Positions 52,063 to 60,593 of a stretch of DNA of 64,000 nucleotides are shown here, piece after piece. The notes under the pieces were generated by a model that searched no databases, had not been told where the DNA came from, and saw nothing but the letters and a program-made list of their open reading frames with translations. Origin of the DNA: an uncultured Collinsella sp. (GTDB lineage Bacteria; Actinomycetota; Coriobacteriia; Coriobacteriales; Coriobacteriaceae); contig CAKUFD010000001.1 in the NCBI GenBank assembly GCA_934647195.1, positions 248,001-312,000 of the forward strand, written 5' to 3'. Made by a program: the position numbers and the translations under genes. Within the stretch, counting starts at the first letter, position 1; each line of letters opens with the position of its first letter.

Positions 52063-52950
52063 ATGGCAATCACCACGATTAAAAACGATACCTGTACGGC
52101 TCAAGTCGATAGTATGGGCGCGCAGCTTCTGAGCATGCGTTTTGATGGCCGCGAGTACCTATGGCAGCGCGACGAGCGTTGGTGGGGCCGCACCTCTCCC
52201 ATCCTGTTCCCCATCGTGGGCAACATCCGCGGCGGCGAGGCGATGTCCGAACAGGGCCCGTGCCATATGAAGCAGCACGGCGTGGCGCGCAACTACGAGC
52301 ACCGTGTGGTGGATGTTGCGGCCGATGGAACGTCGGTGACGTTCGAGCTGTGCGATTCTGCCGAGACGCGCGAACAGTACCCGTATGCCTTCCGCCTCAA
52401 CATGACCTATGCCCTTGTGGGGGAGGCTACGCTTGCGCAGACGTTCTCTGTTACCAATACAGGGTTGGTGACGCTGCCGTTTTCTGTAGGCGGCCACCCG
52501 GCGTTTAATATCCCCGTCGACGGCACGGACGAGGCCTTCGACGAATACGATTTCACGTTTGCCGAGCCTTGGCGTGCCGAGTGCCCCAAGATCGTGGCGG
52601 GCGGCCTGGCCGACCCGACCGATACGTTCGTGGTGCTCGACGGCAGCGACACCCTGCCGCTCACGCGCAGCTGCTTTGACTACGACACCATGGTGTTTAG
52701 TCATGTTCCGGGCAATACCGTGTCGCTTACCGGTCGCCGCAGAGGCCATGGCGTGCGCGTCGACTTCCCGGGATTTGACTATCTGGGCGTGTGGTCGATG
52801 GCACCCGATGCACCTTTTGTGGCTATCGAGCCCTGGACGGGTCACGCCACGTTGACGACCGAGGACGACGTGCTGGAGCATAAAGAGGGCATCACGTTGC
52901 TCGCCCCCGGTGCCACCGACGAGCGTACCTTTACCATCACGGCGTTCTAG
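52063..52950 (+). CDS. Aldose 1-epimerase family protein (LacX-like)
   Basis: 295 residues. The galactose-mutarotase-type beta-sandwich is seen through ILFPIVGNIRGG, MKQHGVARN (active-site His), SVGGHPAFNIP (second His) and VAIEPWTG (catalytic Glu). LacX-like members act on hexose or hexose-phosphate anomers. It begins 21 bases after the zinc-ribbon gene with GAAAGGAC upstream, so the two may share a message without a clear functional link. Confidence 0.9.
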   Translation: MAITTIKNDTCTAQVDSMGAQLLSMRFDGREYLWQRDERWWGRTSPILFPIVGNIRGGEAMSEQGPCHMKQHGVARNYEHRVVDVAADGTSVTFELCDSAETREQYPYAFRLNMTYALVGEATLAQTFSVTNTGLVTLPFSVGGHPAFNIPVDGTDEAFDEYDFTFAEPWRAECPKIVAGGLADPTDTFVVLDGSDTLPLTRSCFDYDTMVFSHVPGNTVSLTGRRRGHGVRVDFPGFDYLGVWSMAPDAPFVAIEPWTGHATLTTEDDVLEHKEGITLLAPGATDERTFTITAF

Positions 52951-52978
52951 CGTTGCGTCTACGATTTTCGATGTGAAA

Positions 52979-53025
52979 AGGGCCGGTTCGGACCGCGTCA
53001 TTGCGCGCGTGCCCGAACCGGCCCT
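52979..53025. terminator. Bidirectional terminator
   Basis: A 13-bp perfect stem (AGGGCCGGTTCGG/CCGAACCGGCCCT) with a 21-base loop. The T-rich side faces the minus strand; it follows the epimerase gene on the plus strand. Confidence 0.7.
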
Positions 53026-53484
53026 TGTGTATGGCTGCCGCGAACGGCCCGCCGCCCCCAATCTAGTGGCGGTTTTTCGAACGTTTTCAAATGAGTGGCG
53101 GCTTTTCGTGCATTATGCGGACGAAATCGGCTTCAAAACGTTCGATTAACCACCACTCATTTTGGAATGCACGTTTTTCCGCCACAGGATGCCGGGGCTA
53201 CTGCGCGTCGACGCTGCGAGGATGCCGTCGTCACCGGGTGCCGCTGCCGAAGGAGACGCCGACACCGCGGAGATGCCGTCGGCCGTTGCCCCTGCAGGCT
53301 GCCGCCGTGGGGTGCCACTGCTGCCGTTGACGTCGACACCGCAGGCGACGCCGACGCCGCGAGGATGCCGTCGGCCACTGTCCCCGCAGGAGACTACCGT
53401 TGCCGGCTGCCGCCGCTGCGGGCCGCCATCGCCACGACTAACGGGTGCTACCGCCACCTCGCTCGAAGAAATCCAGTCGCCGTG
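53026..53484. other. Repeat-rich intergenic region
   Basis: About 460 bases without a credible gene, although GC-rich composition leaves long open frames. The first part (53065-53185) is a set of ~29-bp repeats in both orientations; the second part (about 53200-53480) is a very GC-rich stretch of imperfect repeats around GATGCCGTCG (53221, 53272, 53364). Confidence 0.6.
53065..53185. repeat. Inverted set of ~29-bp repeats (MITE-like or REP-like)
   Basis: AGTGGCGG begins units at 53065 and 53094 on the plus strand. On the minus strand the units start with GTGGCGG at 53185 and GTGGTGG 29 bases further on. AAATGAGTGG and CGAACGTTTT elements recur in both arms. The whole can fold into a long imperfect hairpin. 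Confidence 0.6.
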
Positions 53485-54642
53485 CTACTCGGCAGAGGAA
53501 TCCGCGCGTTTCTCATACTCGTCTACGAGCCTGAGGGCGGCGATGGCGCACTCGAGCATTCCCTCGTCAGCGGTGCGCGTCGTGAGCTTTTGCATCATGA
53601 GGCCCGGCCACAGAGCGATCTTCACCAACGGGTTGTCGGGATGCGAACCCGCCCACTTGACCGTGACCTCATAGGAGAGGCCGGCAACGAGCGGCAGCAT
53701 GGCGATGCGCGAGGCAAAGACAAACAGCGAGCGAAGGATGCCTGCAAGCCCCAGACCGTCTGCCCAGGCGCCAACGGGCACGAGCGTATGCACCACGATG
53801 GCGACCATCACGGTCATGACCAAAAAGGCGGTGCCGCAGCGCACATGAATGCGCGAGAACTTGGCGGCGTTTTCGGGCGTGAGCGGCAGGCCGTGCTCAA
53901 AGCAATGGATCGTTTGATGCTCGGCACCGTGATAGCCGTAGAGGCGCGCCATGTCGGGAAGAAGGCCGATGCCGCCGACATAGGCAATGAGCACCATGAT
54001 GCGCAAAAGCGCCTCGCACAGGTTCCAGGCAATTGTGTTGTCGCTGGTGAGAGGTCCCATAAGAAGGTTGGCGACGCCTACGGGCAGCGCAACGAACAGT
54101 CCCATGCCAAGTGCCAGGCCAAGGGCGATGGAGAGGATGAACTGCCAAGCGGGGGCGTCTGATGACGTTGAGCTGGCATTGGCGCTGTCGTTATGGAGTG
54201 ACTCCGCCTCGCCTGCAGTGGGCTCGGCGCCGGCGGACACCGTCTCGCCTGCGGCGGGTGTGCTTTCGGCAGGCGCCGTCTCGGCAGCCGTCATCTCGCC
54301 AGGCAAAGCCCCCACGTTCGATGCGCCCTCAGTCTGCGCATCCGCGGCCCCTTCTTCTTCAAACGCATGCTCAGCAGCGATTTCCATCGCTTTATACGAA
54401 AGCGACATGGAGCTCACGAGGGAGACGCACCCGCGCACGAGCGGAAGCTTCATCCATGCCGGGCGGCTCTCGGGGGAGGGCAGGTCATGCTCCTCGGTAT
54501 AGATCGAGCCGTCTTCGCAGCGAACGGCTACGGCCCAGTGGTCCCGGCCGCGCATCATGATACCTTCGAGCGTGGCGGCTCCGCCGATATGCGTGGCAAA
54601 AAGCTCGCCGTCCTCGGCGATGGGCTGGCTGTTGTTTGGCAT
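53485..54642 (-). CDS. DUF1385 family membrane protein
   Basis: 385 residues. It matches the DUF1385 family: the N-terminal GGAATLEGIMMRG, the KLPLVRGCVSLVSSM helix, YGYHGAEHQTIHCFEHG with its invariant His residues, and C-terminal helices with ALWPGLMMQKLTT. About 85 Ala/Glu/Thr-rich residues (95-165) are an insertion between the first two parts. The family often lies beside prfA, as here (divergent). Its function is unknown; the His/Glu core suggests a metal site. Confidence 0.85.
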   Translation of the reverse strand: MPNNSQPIAEDGELFATHIGGAATLEGIMMRGRDHWAVAVRCEDGSIYTEEHDLPSPESRPAWMKLPLVRGCVSLVSSMSLSYKAMEIAAEHAFEEEGAADAQTEGASNVGALPGEMTAAETAPAESTPAAGETVSAGAEPTAGEAESLHNDSANASSTSSDAPAWQFILSIALGLALGMGLFVALPVGVANLLMGPLTSDNTIAWNLCEALLRIMVLIAYVGGIGLLPDMARLYGYHGAEHQTIHCFEHGLPLTPENAAKFSRIHVRCGTAFLVMTVMVAIVVHTLVPVGAWADGLGLAGILRSLFVFASRIAMLPLVAGLSYEVTVKWAGSHPDNPLVKIALWPGLMMQKLTTRTADEGMLECAIAALRLVDEYEKRADSSAE

Positions 54643-54791
54643 GTGTTGGCTCCCGGTCGACGCGTGCGTACCGATAGCCCATGATACTAGGCGATGCGCG
54701 CGGAACCCTTAGCGTAAAAGCGGTTTTATGTATGTTGCAGAGATGCCCGATTTTTCGGGGTATCATGAGGAGGTTTACACGAGGAGTGCCC

Positions 54792-54818
54792 ATGTATCAA
54801 AAGATCGACATGTTCTAG
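54792..54818 (+). CDS. Possible 8-residue leader peptide upstream of prfA
   Basis: ATG-TAT-CAA-AAG-ATC-GAC-ATG-TTC-TAG has GAGGAG 6 bases upstream and ends 89 bases before prfA. It would encode MYQKIDMF. It may be a chance frame. Confidence 0.25.
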   Translation: MYQKIDMF

Positions 54819-54907
54819 CTGCTTTTACCTTTGCCTGCGGCATGCTGCCGCGGCCACTGCATTCTGTCGATTGTTACTTCCCCATAACGAAATAAAGGAG
54901 CCGCATC

Positions 54908-55975
54908 ATGCGCGACAAACTCGAGAAGCTCATCGCTGCCTACGAAGAGCTCGAAAAGAAGCTGGCAGACCCCTCCGTTGCCTCTAACATCAAAGAATTC
55001 ACGCGCCTCAACAAGGAGTACGCGCACCAGACCGACCTTGTGCGCGCCGCCCGCGAGTACCTGGGCGCCCTCGATGACATCGAGGCTGCCAAGGAGATGC
55101 TCCACGAGGCGACCGATGCCGACGAGAAGGAGATGCTCCAGATGGACATCTCCGAGAACGAGGCCAAGCTCCCGCAGCTTGAGGAAGACATCAAGTTCAT
55201 GCTCATCCCCGGCGACCCTAACGACGACAAGGACACCATCATCGAGATCCGCTCCGCTGCCGGCGGCGACGAGGCGGCCATCTTTGCAGGCGACCTCTTT
55301 AAGATGTACCAGCGCTTTATCGACTCGCGCGGTTGGAAGATGGAGGTGCTCGACTCCAGCCCCTCCGAGGCCGGCGGCTTCAAATCCATCGAATTCAAGG
55401 TGACCGGCGACCGTGTGTACTCCGTCATGAAGTACGAGTCCGGCGTGCACCGCGTTCAGCGCGTTCCCAAGACCGAGAGCCAGGGCCGTATCCAGACCTC
55501 GACCGCTACCGTGGCCGTTCTGCCCGAGGCCGACGAGATCGACATCCAGATCAACCAGTCCGATCTGCGTATCGACACCTACTGCGCTTCCGGCCCTGGT
55601 GGTCAGTGCGTCAACACCACCTACTCCGCCGTGCGCATCACGCACTTGCCTACCAACACCGTGGTGCAGTCGCAGGAGCAGCGTTCGCAGATCCAGAACC
55701 GCGAGGTCTGCATGCAGATGCTGCGTGCGCGCCTGTACGAGATGGAGCTGGAGAAGCAGCAGGCCGAGCTTGGCGCTGAGCGTTCGAGCCAGATTGGCCA
55801 CGGCAACCGTTCGGAGAAGATCCGTACGTACAACCAGCCGCAGGACCGCGTGACCGACCACCGCATCGGCTTCAACTCCACCTATAACGGCGTCCTTTTG
55901 GGCGACCAGCTCGCTACGGTAATCGACGCCCTTGCTGCCGCCGACCGCGCCGAGAAGCTCGCTCAAGCGGTCTAA
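54908..55975 (+). CDS. prfA: Peptide chain release factor 1
   Basis: 355 residues. It ends translation at UAA and UAG. The GGQ motif that triggers peptide release is at 231-233 (SGPGGQCVN), and domain 1 coiled coil, EIRSAAGGDEAAIFAGDLF and VHRVQRVPKTESQGRIQTS are all present. AAAGGAG lies 6 bases before the ATG. prmC, often next to it, is not here. Confidence 0.97.
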   Translation: MRDKLEKLIAAYEELEKKLADPSVASNIKEFTRLNKEYAHQTDLVRAAREYLGALDDIEAAKEMLHEATDADEKEMLQMDISENEAKLPQLEEDIKFMLIPGDPNDDKDTIIEIRSAAGGDEAAIFAGDLFKMYQRFIDSRGWKMEVLDSSPSEAGGFKSIEFKVTGDRVYSVMKYESGVHRVQRVPKTESQGRIQTSTATVAVLPEADEIDIQINQSDLRIDTYCASGPGGQCVNTTYSAVRITHLPTNTVVQSQEQRSQIQNREVCMQMLRARLYEMELEKQQAELGAERSSQIGHGNRSEKIRTYNQPQDRVTDHRIGFNSTYNGVLLGDQLATVIDALAAADRAEKLAQAV

Positions 55976-56032
55976 CGAGCGCGAACGAGCGCGCGATATA
56001 ACAACTGTATTTGGCGCAATGCCCGCCACCCG

Positions 56033-56064
56033 GCCCGGTTGCCTCACGGCAGCCGGGCTTTTTT
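56033..56064 (+). terminator. Terminator of prfA
   Basis: GCCCGGTTGCC/GGCAGCCGGGC (one G-U), loop TCAC and six T. Confidence 0.92.
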
Positions 56065-56277
56065 ATGCCCTCGACAAGCCTTTAAGCAGGGGATTTATCA
56101 CATTTGGCCCCGTCGGGGGCGTACATCCGCACGCCGTTCATCACGTTTATCCGACCGCTGACCGTTGCTCATAATATCTGAAACGTTATAGACGTATAGT
56201 ACATACCAGATGAACAAGAGGTTATGCGCCACGGGGGCCATAACTTAGAGTTCGGTTCATTTGGGAGGGGCAAAACG

Positions 56278-56724
56278 GTGGAGAAGCGAATCGTAATCGC
56301 CACGCATGCAATGTTCTCGGAGGGCATCGCCTCGTCGCTCAAGATGATCTTTGGCGACGCTGTTCCGGTTGAGTGCATCACGGCATATGTCGATCTGAGC
56401 GTCGATTACCAAGACAAGCTGGAGAAGATCGTCTCTGAGCATGACTACGAGAACGCGGAGCTCGTCGTGCTGACCGACATCCTGGGCGGCTCGGTGAACA
56501 ACGAGTTCATGGGCCTGCTCGACAAGTACGACTTCCATCTTATTACCGGCCTTAACCTAGCGCTTTTGTTCGAAGTCATCACGTGCCCTGCAGAGGACCT
56601 GACCGCGAACTTGCCGTCGATCGTAGAGCAGGCTCGCGAGCACATCGTTTTGTGCAACGAGCTTGTCGAAGCCAAGGCGGCAGCCGCGGCAGACGACCAA
56701 TTGGCTGAACTTAACGAGTTTTAG
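56278..56724 (+). CDS. PTS mannose-family EIIA
   Basis: 148 residues from a GTG with GGGAGGGG upstream; an earlier in-frame ATG lacks a ribosome site. The phosphorylated His10 lies in VIATHAMFSEG, as in EIIA-Man. The C-terminal part is a helical tail with several Ala. It is the first gene of a nine-gene operon and passes phosphate from HPr to the IIB protein encoded 11 bases on. Confidence 0.9.
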   Translation: MEKRIVIATHAMFSEGIASSLKMIFGDAVPVECITAYVDLSVDYQDKLEKIVSEHDYENAELVVLTDILGGSVNNEFMGLLDKYDFHLITGLNLALLFEVITCPAEDLTANLPSIVEQAREHIVLCNELVEAKAAAAADDQLAELNEF

Positions 56725-56735
56725 GAGGCAAAACC

Positions 56736-57197
56736 ATGATCAAGTTGTTCCGAATCGACCACAGGCTTCTTCACGGTCAGGTTGCGTTTTCGTGGACCAA
56801 GTCCATCGGCGCCGATTGCATTCTCGTGGCAGACGACGAGGCAACGACGAACAGCCTCAAGATGACCACGCTGCGTCTGGCAAAGCCCCAGGGCGTGAAG
56901 CTCGTCGTCAAGTCCATCGACGACAGCATCAAGGCGCTTCAGAGCGGCGTTACCGATAAGTACAAGCTCTTTATCGTCACGGGCAGCGTGGCCGACGCCA
57001 AGCGCATCTGCGACGCCGTGCCCGAGATCAAGAGCATCAACCTCGGCGGCATCAAGAATCGCGAGGGCGCTCGCCAGGTGAGCCAGGCGATCTTCCTTCT
57101 TCCGGAGGAGGAAGACGAGCTGCGCGAGCTGGCCGCCAACGGCGTCGAGCTCGAGATTCGCCAGGTGCCGACGGAGAAGAAAGAACTCTACAAGTAA
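56736..57197 (+). CDS. PTS mannose/fructose/sorbose-family EIIB
   Basis: 153 residues, the normal size. His13 in RIDHRLLHGQVAFSW takes phosphate from EIIA and gives it to the sugar. VADDEATTN and the RLAKPQGVKL strand match the family. AGGAGG precedes the start. Confidence 0.93.
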   Translation: MIKLFRIDHRLLHGQVAFSWTKSIGADCILVADDEATTNSLKMTTLRLAKPQGVKLVVKSIDDSIKALQSGVTDKYKLFIVTGSVADAKRICDAVPEIKSINLGGIKNREGARQVSQAIFLLPEEEDELRELAANGVELEIRQVPTEKKELYK

Positions 57198-57266
57198 CGA
57201 TACCCACATGTATTCAATGCGGTTCATATGCGCGCTGCGCATTAAGAAAGAAAGGGAGAACCTATC

Positions 57267-58127
57267 ATGATGGAACCGATGCACGAGCTTCTGCAGGAAG
57301 CGAAAAAGGGCGGGTACGGAATCCCCGCTCCCAATGTCTACAATCGCTTTACTATCGAGGCTGCGCTGCAGGCTGCAGATGAGCTCAAGGCCCCGGTGAT
57401 TCTTGGCTGCCCCGGCGTCTTTGGCATCGAGGAAGTTGGCGAGCTTGCTCGCTACTATGAGCGCAAGTATCCGCGCGTTCCGTTTGCCGTGAACCTTGAC
57501 CACGGTGGCCCGTTCGACCACATCATCCGCGCTATCCGCGCCGGTTTCTCTTCCGTTATGGTCGACCGCTCCACGCTTCCTTACGAGCAAAACGTCGCAG
57601 AAAGCAAGGAGATCGTGAAGATCGCCCATGCTGTCGGCGTCTCCGTCGAGGCCGAGCTGGGTCACGTTGGCCAGGGCGTCGAGTACGAGCAAACCCGCGA
57701 TGCAGGCCTGACCCACCCGGAGGAGGCAGTTTCCTTTGTCGAGGAGACGGGCGTCGACTGCTTGGCAGTTGCCGTCGGTACCTCTCATGGCGCCTACAAG
57801 GGCACCCCGCATCTCGAGTTCGAGCTGCTCGAGACGATCGCCAAGAGCGTCGACGTGCCGTTGGTTTTGCATGGTGGTTCCGGTACCGGTGACGACCTGA
57901 TCGCCAAGGCCATCAAGTGCGGCATCCAGAAGGTGAACCTCTGGACCGACCTCTCCCAGGCTTCCAACATGGCGGTCAAGGAGGCCATCGACGCAGACTA
58001 CGCGCCTGATGTCGATCCTGATAAGAAGAAGATCAGCTCCTGGCAGTACGACATGATCGGTGCCGATGGCTATAAGGCCGCACTCGAGCACTACATGCAT
58101 GTCTTTGGCTGCGTTGGCAAGGCCTAA
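57267..58127 (+). CDS. Class II ketose-bisphosphate aldolase (GatY/KbaY/Fba-like)
   Basis: 286 residues. It cleaves a ketose 1,6-bisphosphate (tagatose or fructose type) or a ketose 1-phosphate. Zinc ligands are His79 (NLDHGG), His174 (GTSHGAYKG) and His202 (LHGGSGT); the catalytic Asp78 precedes the first. The usual LDHG is followed by GPFD rather than AxSF, a departure from well-known Fba/GatY. An AAAGGGAG site lies upstream. No sugar-phosphate kinase is in the operon, so the substrate may reach it as a 1-phosphate or via a distant kinase. Confidence 0.88.
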   Translation: MMEPMHELLQEAKKGGYGIPAPNVYNRFTIEAALQAADELKAPVILGCPGVFGIEEVGELARYYERKYPRVPFAVNLDHGGPFDHIIRAIRAGFSSVMVDRSTLPYEQNVAESKEIVKIAHAVGVSVEAELGHVGQGVEYEQTRDAGLTHPEEAVSFVEETGVDCLAVAVGTSHGAYKGTPHLEFELLETIAKSVDVPLVLHGGSGTGDDLIAKAIKCGIQKVNLWTDLSQASNMAVKEAIDADYAPDVDPDKKKISSWQYDMIGADGYKAALEHYMHVFGCVGKA

Positions 58128-58139
58128 GGAGTAGTGTCC

Positions 58140-58970
58140 ATGCGCTTCCTGCCCACCAACCAGATTTGGCGCTACTGGAGTTTCGATACCTGTTTGCGAG
58201 ATATCAAGGCCACGGGAGCGAACGATATCGATTTGTGGCTGTGCAATAACCACGTGAATATCGATGCTCACGATATCTATAACGCCAAAGAAGTGGTCGA
58301 TGGGCTTAAGAAGCACAGGGTGCGCGTACGCACGTTAACCCCCGAACAGGGTAATCCGAAAGCTTACAACATCATGTCTTCGGATTGCCACATCAAGCGG
58401 TTAACGGAAGGTTACTATCGGCAAATCGTCCGCCTGGCGGGAATGTTGGACTGTTCCCGCATCTCGATAAACGGCGGTTGGTTTTCGCTCGATGAAGATC
58501 CGTCAAAAGCTTGGGACAGCATGGTTTCAAGTATCGGGCTGATTTGCGATATCGCGGGCGAGGTGGGAATCGACGTTTGCCTGGAGACCCTCACGCCCAA
58601 GCGATACCGCCTTCTTACCGATCGGGCCTCGATGGCGCAGGCCCTCTCCGACATCGACCGTCCCAATCTGCAGGTGACGCTTGATACCGGAACAATCGCC
58701 CGCGCCGGAGAGAACCTCGAAGAGTATCTCGAGCAGTTCGAAGCAAACATCGGCTACGTGCATCTGACAAATCTCGATCCGAGCGTTTTCGCACACCTGG
58801 CCTGGGGAGACGAGCACGGCGTCCTCAACGCTAACGACATCGTGAACTCCTTGAGCCGGCATGGTTTTGACGGCGACTGCGCTCTCGAAATGACCTGTCC
58901 CTCCTATTTTAATAACCCGCGCGAAGTCCTTACTCGCGCACTCTCTGTCCTGAAAGGATGTGAACGGTAA
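58140..58970 (+). CDS. Sugar phosphate isomerase/epimerase (TIM-barrel, AP-endonuclease-2 family)
   Basis: 276 residues. The xylose-isomerase-like barrel shows in ANDIDLWLCNNH, SRISINGGWFSL, DVCLETLTPK, QVTLDTGTI, YVHLTNLDPS and CALEMTCPSYF, with Glu and His residues where a metal would bind. Relatives include hexulose epimerases and sugar isomerases. The ATG at 58140 follows AAGGAG by 8 bases and the next gene overlaps its stop by one base (TAATG). Confidence 0.85.
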   Translation: MRFLPTNQIWRYWSFDTCLRDIKATGANDIDLWLCNNHVNIDAHDIYNAKEVVDGLKKHRVRVRTLTPEQGNPKAYNIMSSDCHIKRLTEGYYRQIVRLAGMLDCSRISINGGWFSLDEDPSKAWDSMVSSIGLICDIAGEVGIDVCLETLTPKRYRLLTDRASMAQALSDIDRPNLQVTLDTGTIARAGENLEEYLEQFEANIGYVHLTNLDPSVFAHLAWGDEHGVLNANDIVNSLSRHGFDGDCALEMTCPSYFNNPREVLTRALSVLKGCER

Positions 58971-59740
58971 TGCTCGTACAAGCTCTGCTTGCTGGCTTGG
59001 TAGTCGGTCTTTCCAAGATGGAATACTTCTTTGGCTACAGCATGTTCAATCGCCCCATCGTCGAGGGCGCCATCATGGGTCTCGTTTTGGGCGACCCCGT
59101 GACCGGTACGATTATCGGTGCCACGCTCGAGATCGTCTTCCTCGGATCCTTCCCGGTTGGCGCCGCGGTTTCCCCCGATGGTGGTACCGCTGCCGGCGTC
59201 TCGACCGCGTTTGCTATTCTGACCGGCGCCGGCGCTGCGGTGGGCACCGCCTTCGCCGTGCCCCTGGCTCTTCTGGGCGGCTTTGCCTTCGTGCTCTGCA
59301 AGTTTATCAACAACGCCTTTGCCGAGGCTATGAAGGCCCAGCTCGCCAAAGATAACGACAAAGCGGCCCGCGCCCTGTTCTGGGCAGGCAGCTGGGTCGG
59401 TACCTTTGGCCTCTACTTCCTGATCGGCTTCCTCTCCGTCTTCTTTGGAAGCACCGCGCTCGAGTCTGCGGTCTCCGCTATCCCCACCGACGTGATCAAC
59501 GGCCTGGCATCTGGCGGTAACCTGCTTCCCGCCGTGGGCTTTGCCCTGCTGCTTTCCATGATCATGGACAAGAAGCTCGCTCCCTGGTTCTTTATCGGAT
59601 TCATCCTCGCTGCGTACCTGCAGCTCCCCGTAATCGCAGTAACCGCTCTGGCCACTGCAGCTGTCGTGCTCATCCTGGTGGGCCGCAGCGAGAACCCCGC
59701 AACTTCTATTGCTGATGAAGGTGATGACAATGAGTTCTAA
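58970..59740 (+). CDS. PTS mannose/sorbose-family EIIC
   Basis: 256 residues with about seven membrane segments. The start overlaps the stop of the isomerase gene (TAATG). The IIC motif EIVFLGSFPVGAAVSPDGGTAAGV is broken here at 20 residues; it forms the sugar pore with IID. Its C-terminus overlaps IID by 11 bases, so translation is coupled. Confidence 0.92.
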   Translation: MLVQALLAGLVVGLSKMEYFFGYSMFNRPIVEGAIMGLVLGDPVTGTIIGATLEIVFLGSFPVGAAVSPDGGTAAGVSTAFAILTGAGAAVGTAFAVPLALLGGFAFVLCKFINNAFAEAMKAQLAKDNDKAARALFWAGSWVGTFGLYFLIGFLSVFFGSTALESAVSAIPTDVINGLASGGNLLPAVGFALLLSMIMDKKLAPWFFIGFILAAYLQLPVIAVTALATAAVVLILVGRSENPATSIADEGDDNEF

Positions 59741-60569
59741 TGAGAACACGAACGGCAAGCTCACGAACAAAGACTTGACGCAGATCTACGGTCGCTACAT
59801 CCACCTCAACGGCATGAACGACTATCCGGGTCAGATGCATGCCGGATTCACCTACTCCATCATCCCGGCGCTCAAGAAGATCTACGCGGATAACAAAGAG
59901 AAGCGCATCGATGCTTACCAGCGCCACATGACCGAGTACTTCAACGTGACCCCGTACCTTGGCGGTCTGCCCCTGGGCGTCGTCCTTGCTATGGAAGAGC
60001 AAAACGCCGCGGACGATGATTTCGACACCTCGACGATCACCGGTATCAAGACCGCGCTCATGGGTCCCCTTTCCGCCATCGGCGACACGCTCTTCCACGC
60101 AACGCTTCGCGTTATCGCAACGGCTGTTGTGATCAGCATGGCTTCTGCCGGCAACATCCTGGGCCCGATCCTCTTCCTGCTGATCTTCAACATTCCCCAG
60201 TTCATCTGCCGTTGGTGGTCGCTCAAGAGCGGCTACAACATGGGCACCAAGCTGCTCGAGCAGGCCGAGTCTTCGGGCATCATGGAGAAGATCTCCTACG
60301 CCGCAAGCGTTATCGGTCTCGCTGCCATCGGTGCCATGACGGCGTTCAACGTCAACCTTTCTTGCGCCCTCACCATCCCGAACGCTGCGGGCGGCGACCC
60401 CACTATGGTCCAGAGCCTCTTTGACGCTGTGTGCCCCAAGATCTTGCCGTTCGGTCTCGTGCTGTTGTGCTACTGGCTGCTTGCCAAGAAGAAGGTCAAC
60501 GTGATTCCTCTTCTGCTCGGCTTGCTCGTCATCGGTGTCGTTCTTCGTCTTCTGGGCATCATCGCCTAG
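59730..60569 (+). CDS. PTS mannose/sorbose-family EIID
   Basis: 279 residues from the third of three in-frame ATGs (59730), which has GAAGGTG upstream. The family block NEERMQNLGF is not obvious, but MHAGFTYSIIPALKKIY, FNVTPYLGGLPLGVVLAMEE and MGPLSAIGDTLFHATL are typical of EIID. The C-terminal membrane helices complete the permease. It pairs with EIIC. Confidence 0.9.
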   Translation: MSSNENTNGKLTNKDLTQIYGRYIHLNGMNDYPGQMHAGFTYSIIPALKKIYADNKEKRIDAYQRHMTEYFNVTPYLGGLPLGVVLAMEEQNAADDDFDTSTITGIKTALMGPLSAIGDTLFHATLRVIATAVVISMASAGNILGPILFLLIFNIPQFICRWWSLKSGYNMGTKLLEQAESSGIMEKISYAASVIGLAAIGAMTAFNVNLSCALTIPNAAGGDPTMVQSLFDAVCPKILPFGLVLLCYWLLAKKKVNVIPLLLGLLVIGVVLRLLGIIA

Positions 60570-60593
60570 GCGGCATAGGGAGGATTGGATCTT

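Noticed and set aside
53095..54162. Open frame of 355 codons on the plus strand
   Set aside because: It crosses the intergenic repeats and runs antisense through the DUF1385 gene. Its composition is that of GC-rich non-coding sequence.
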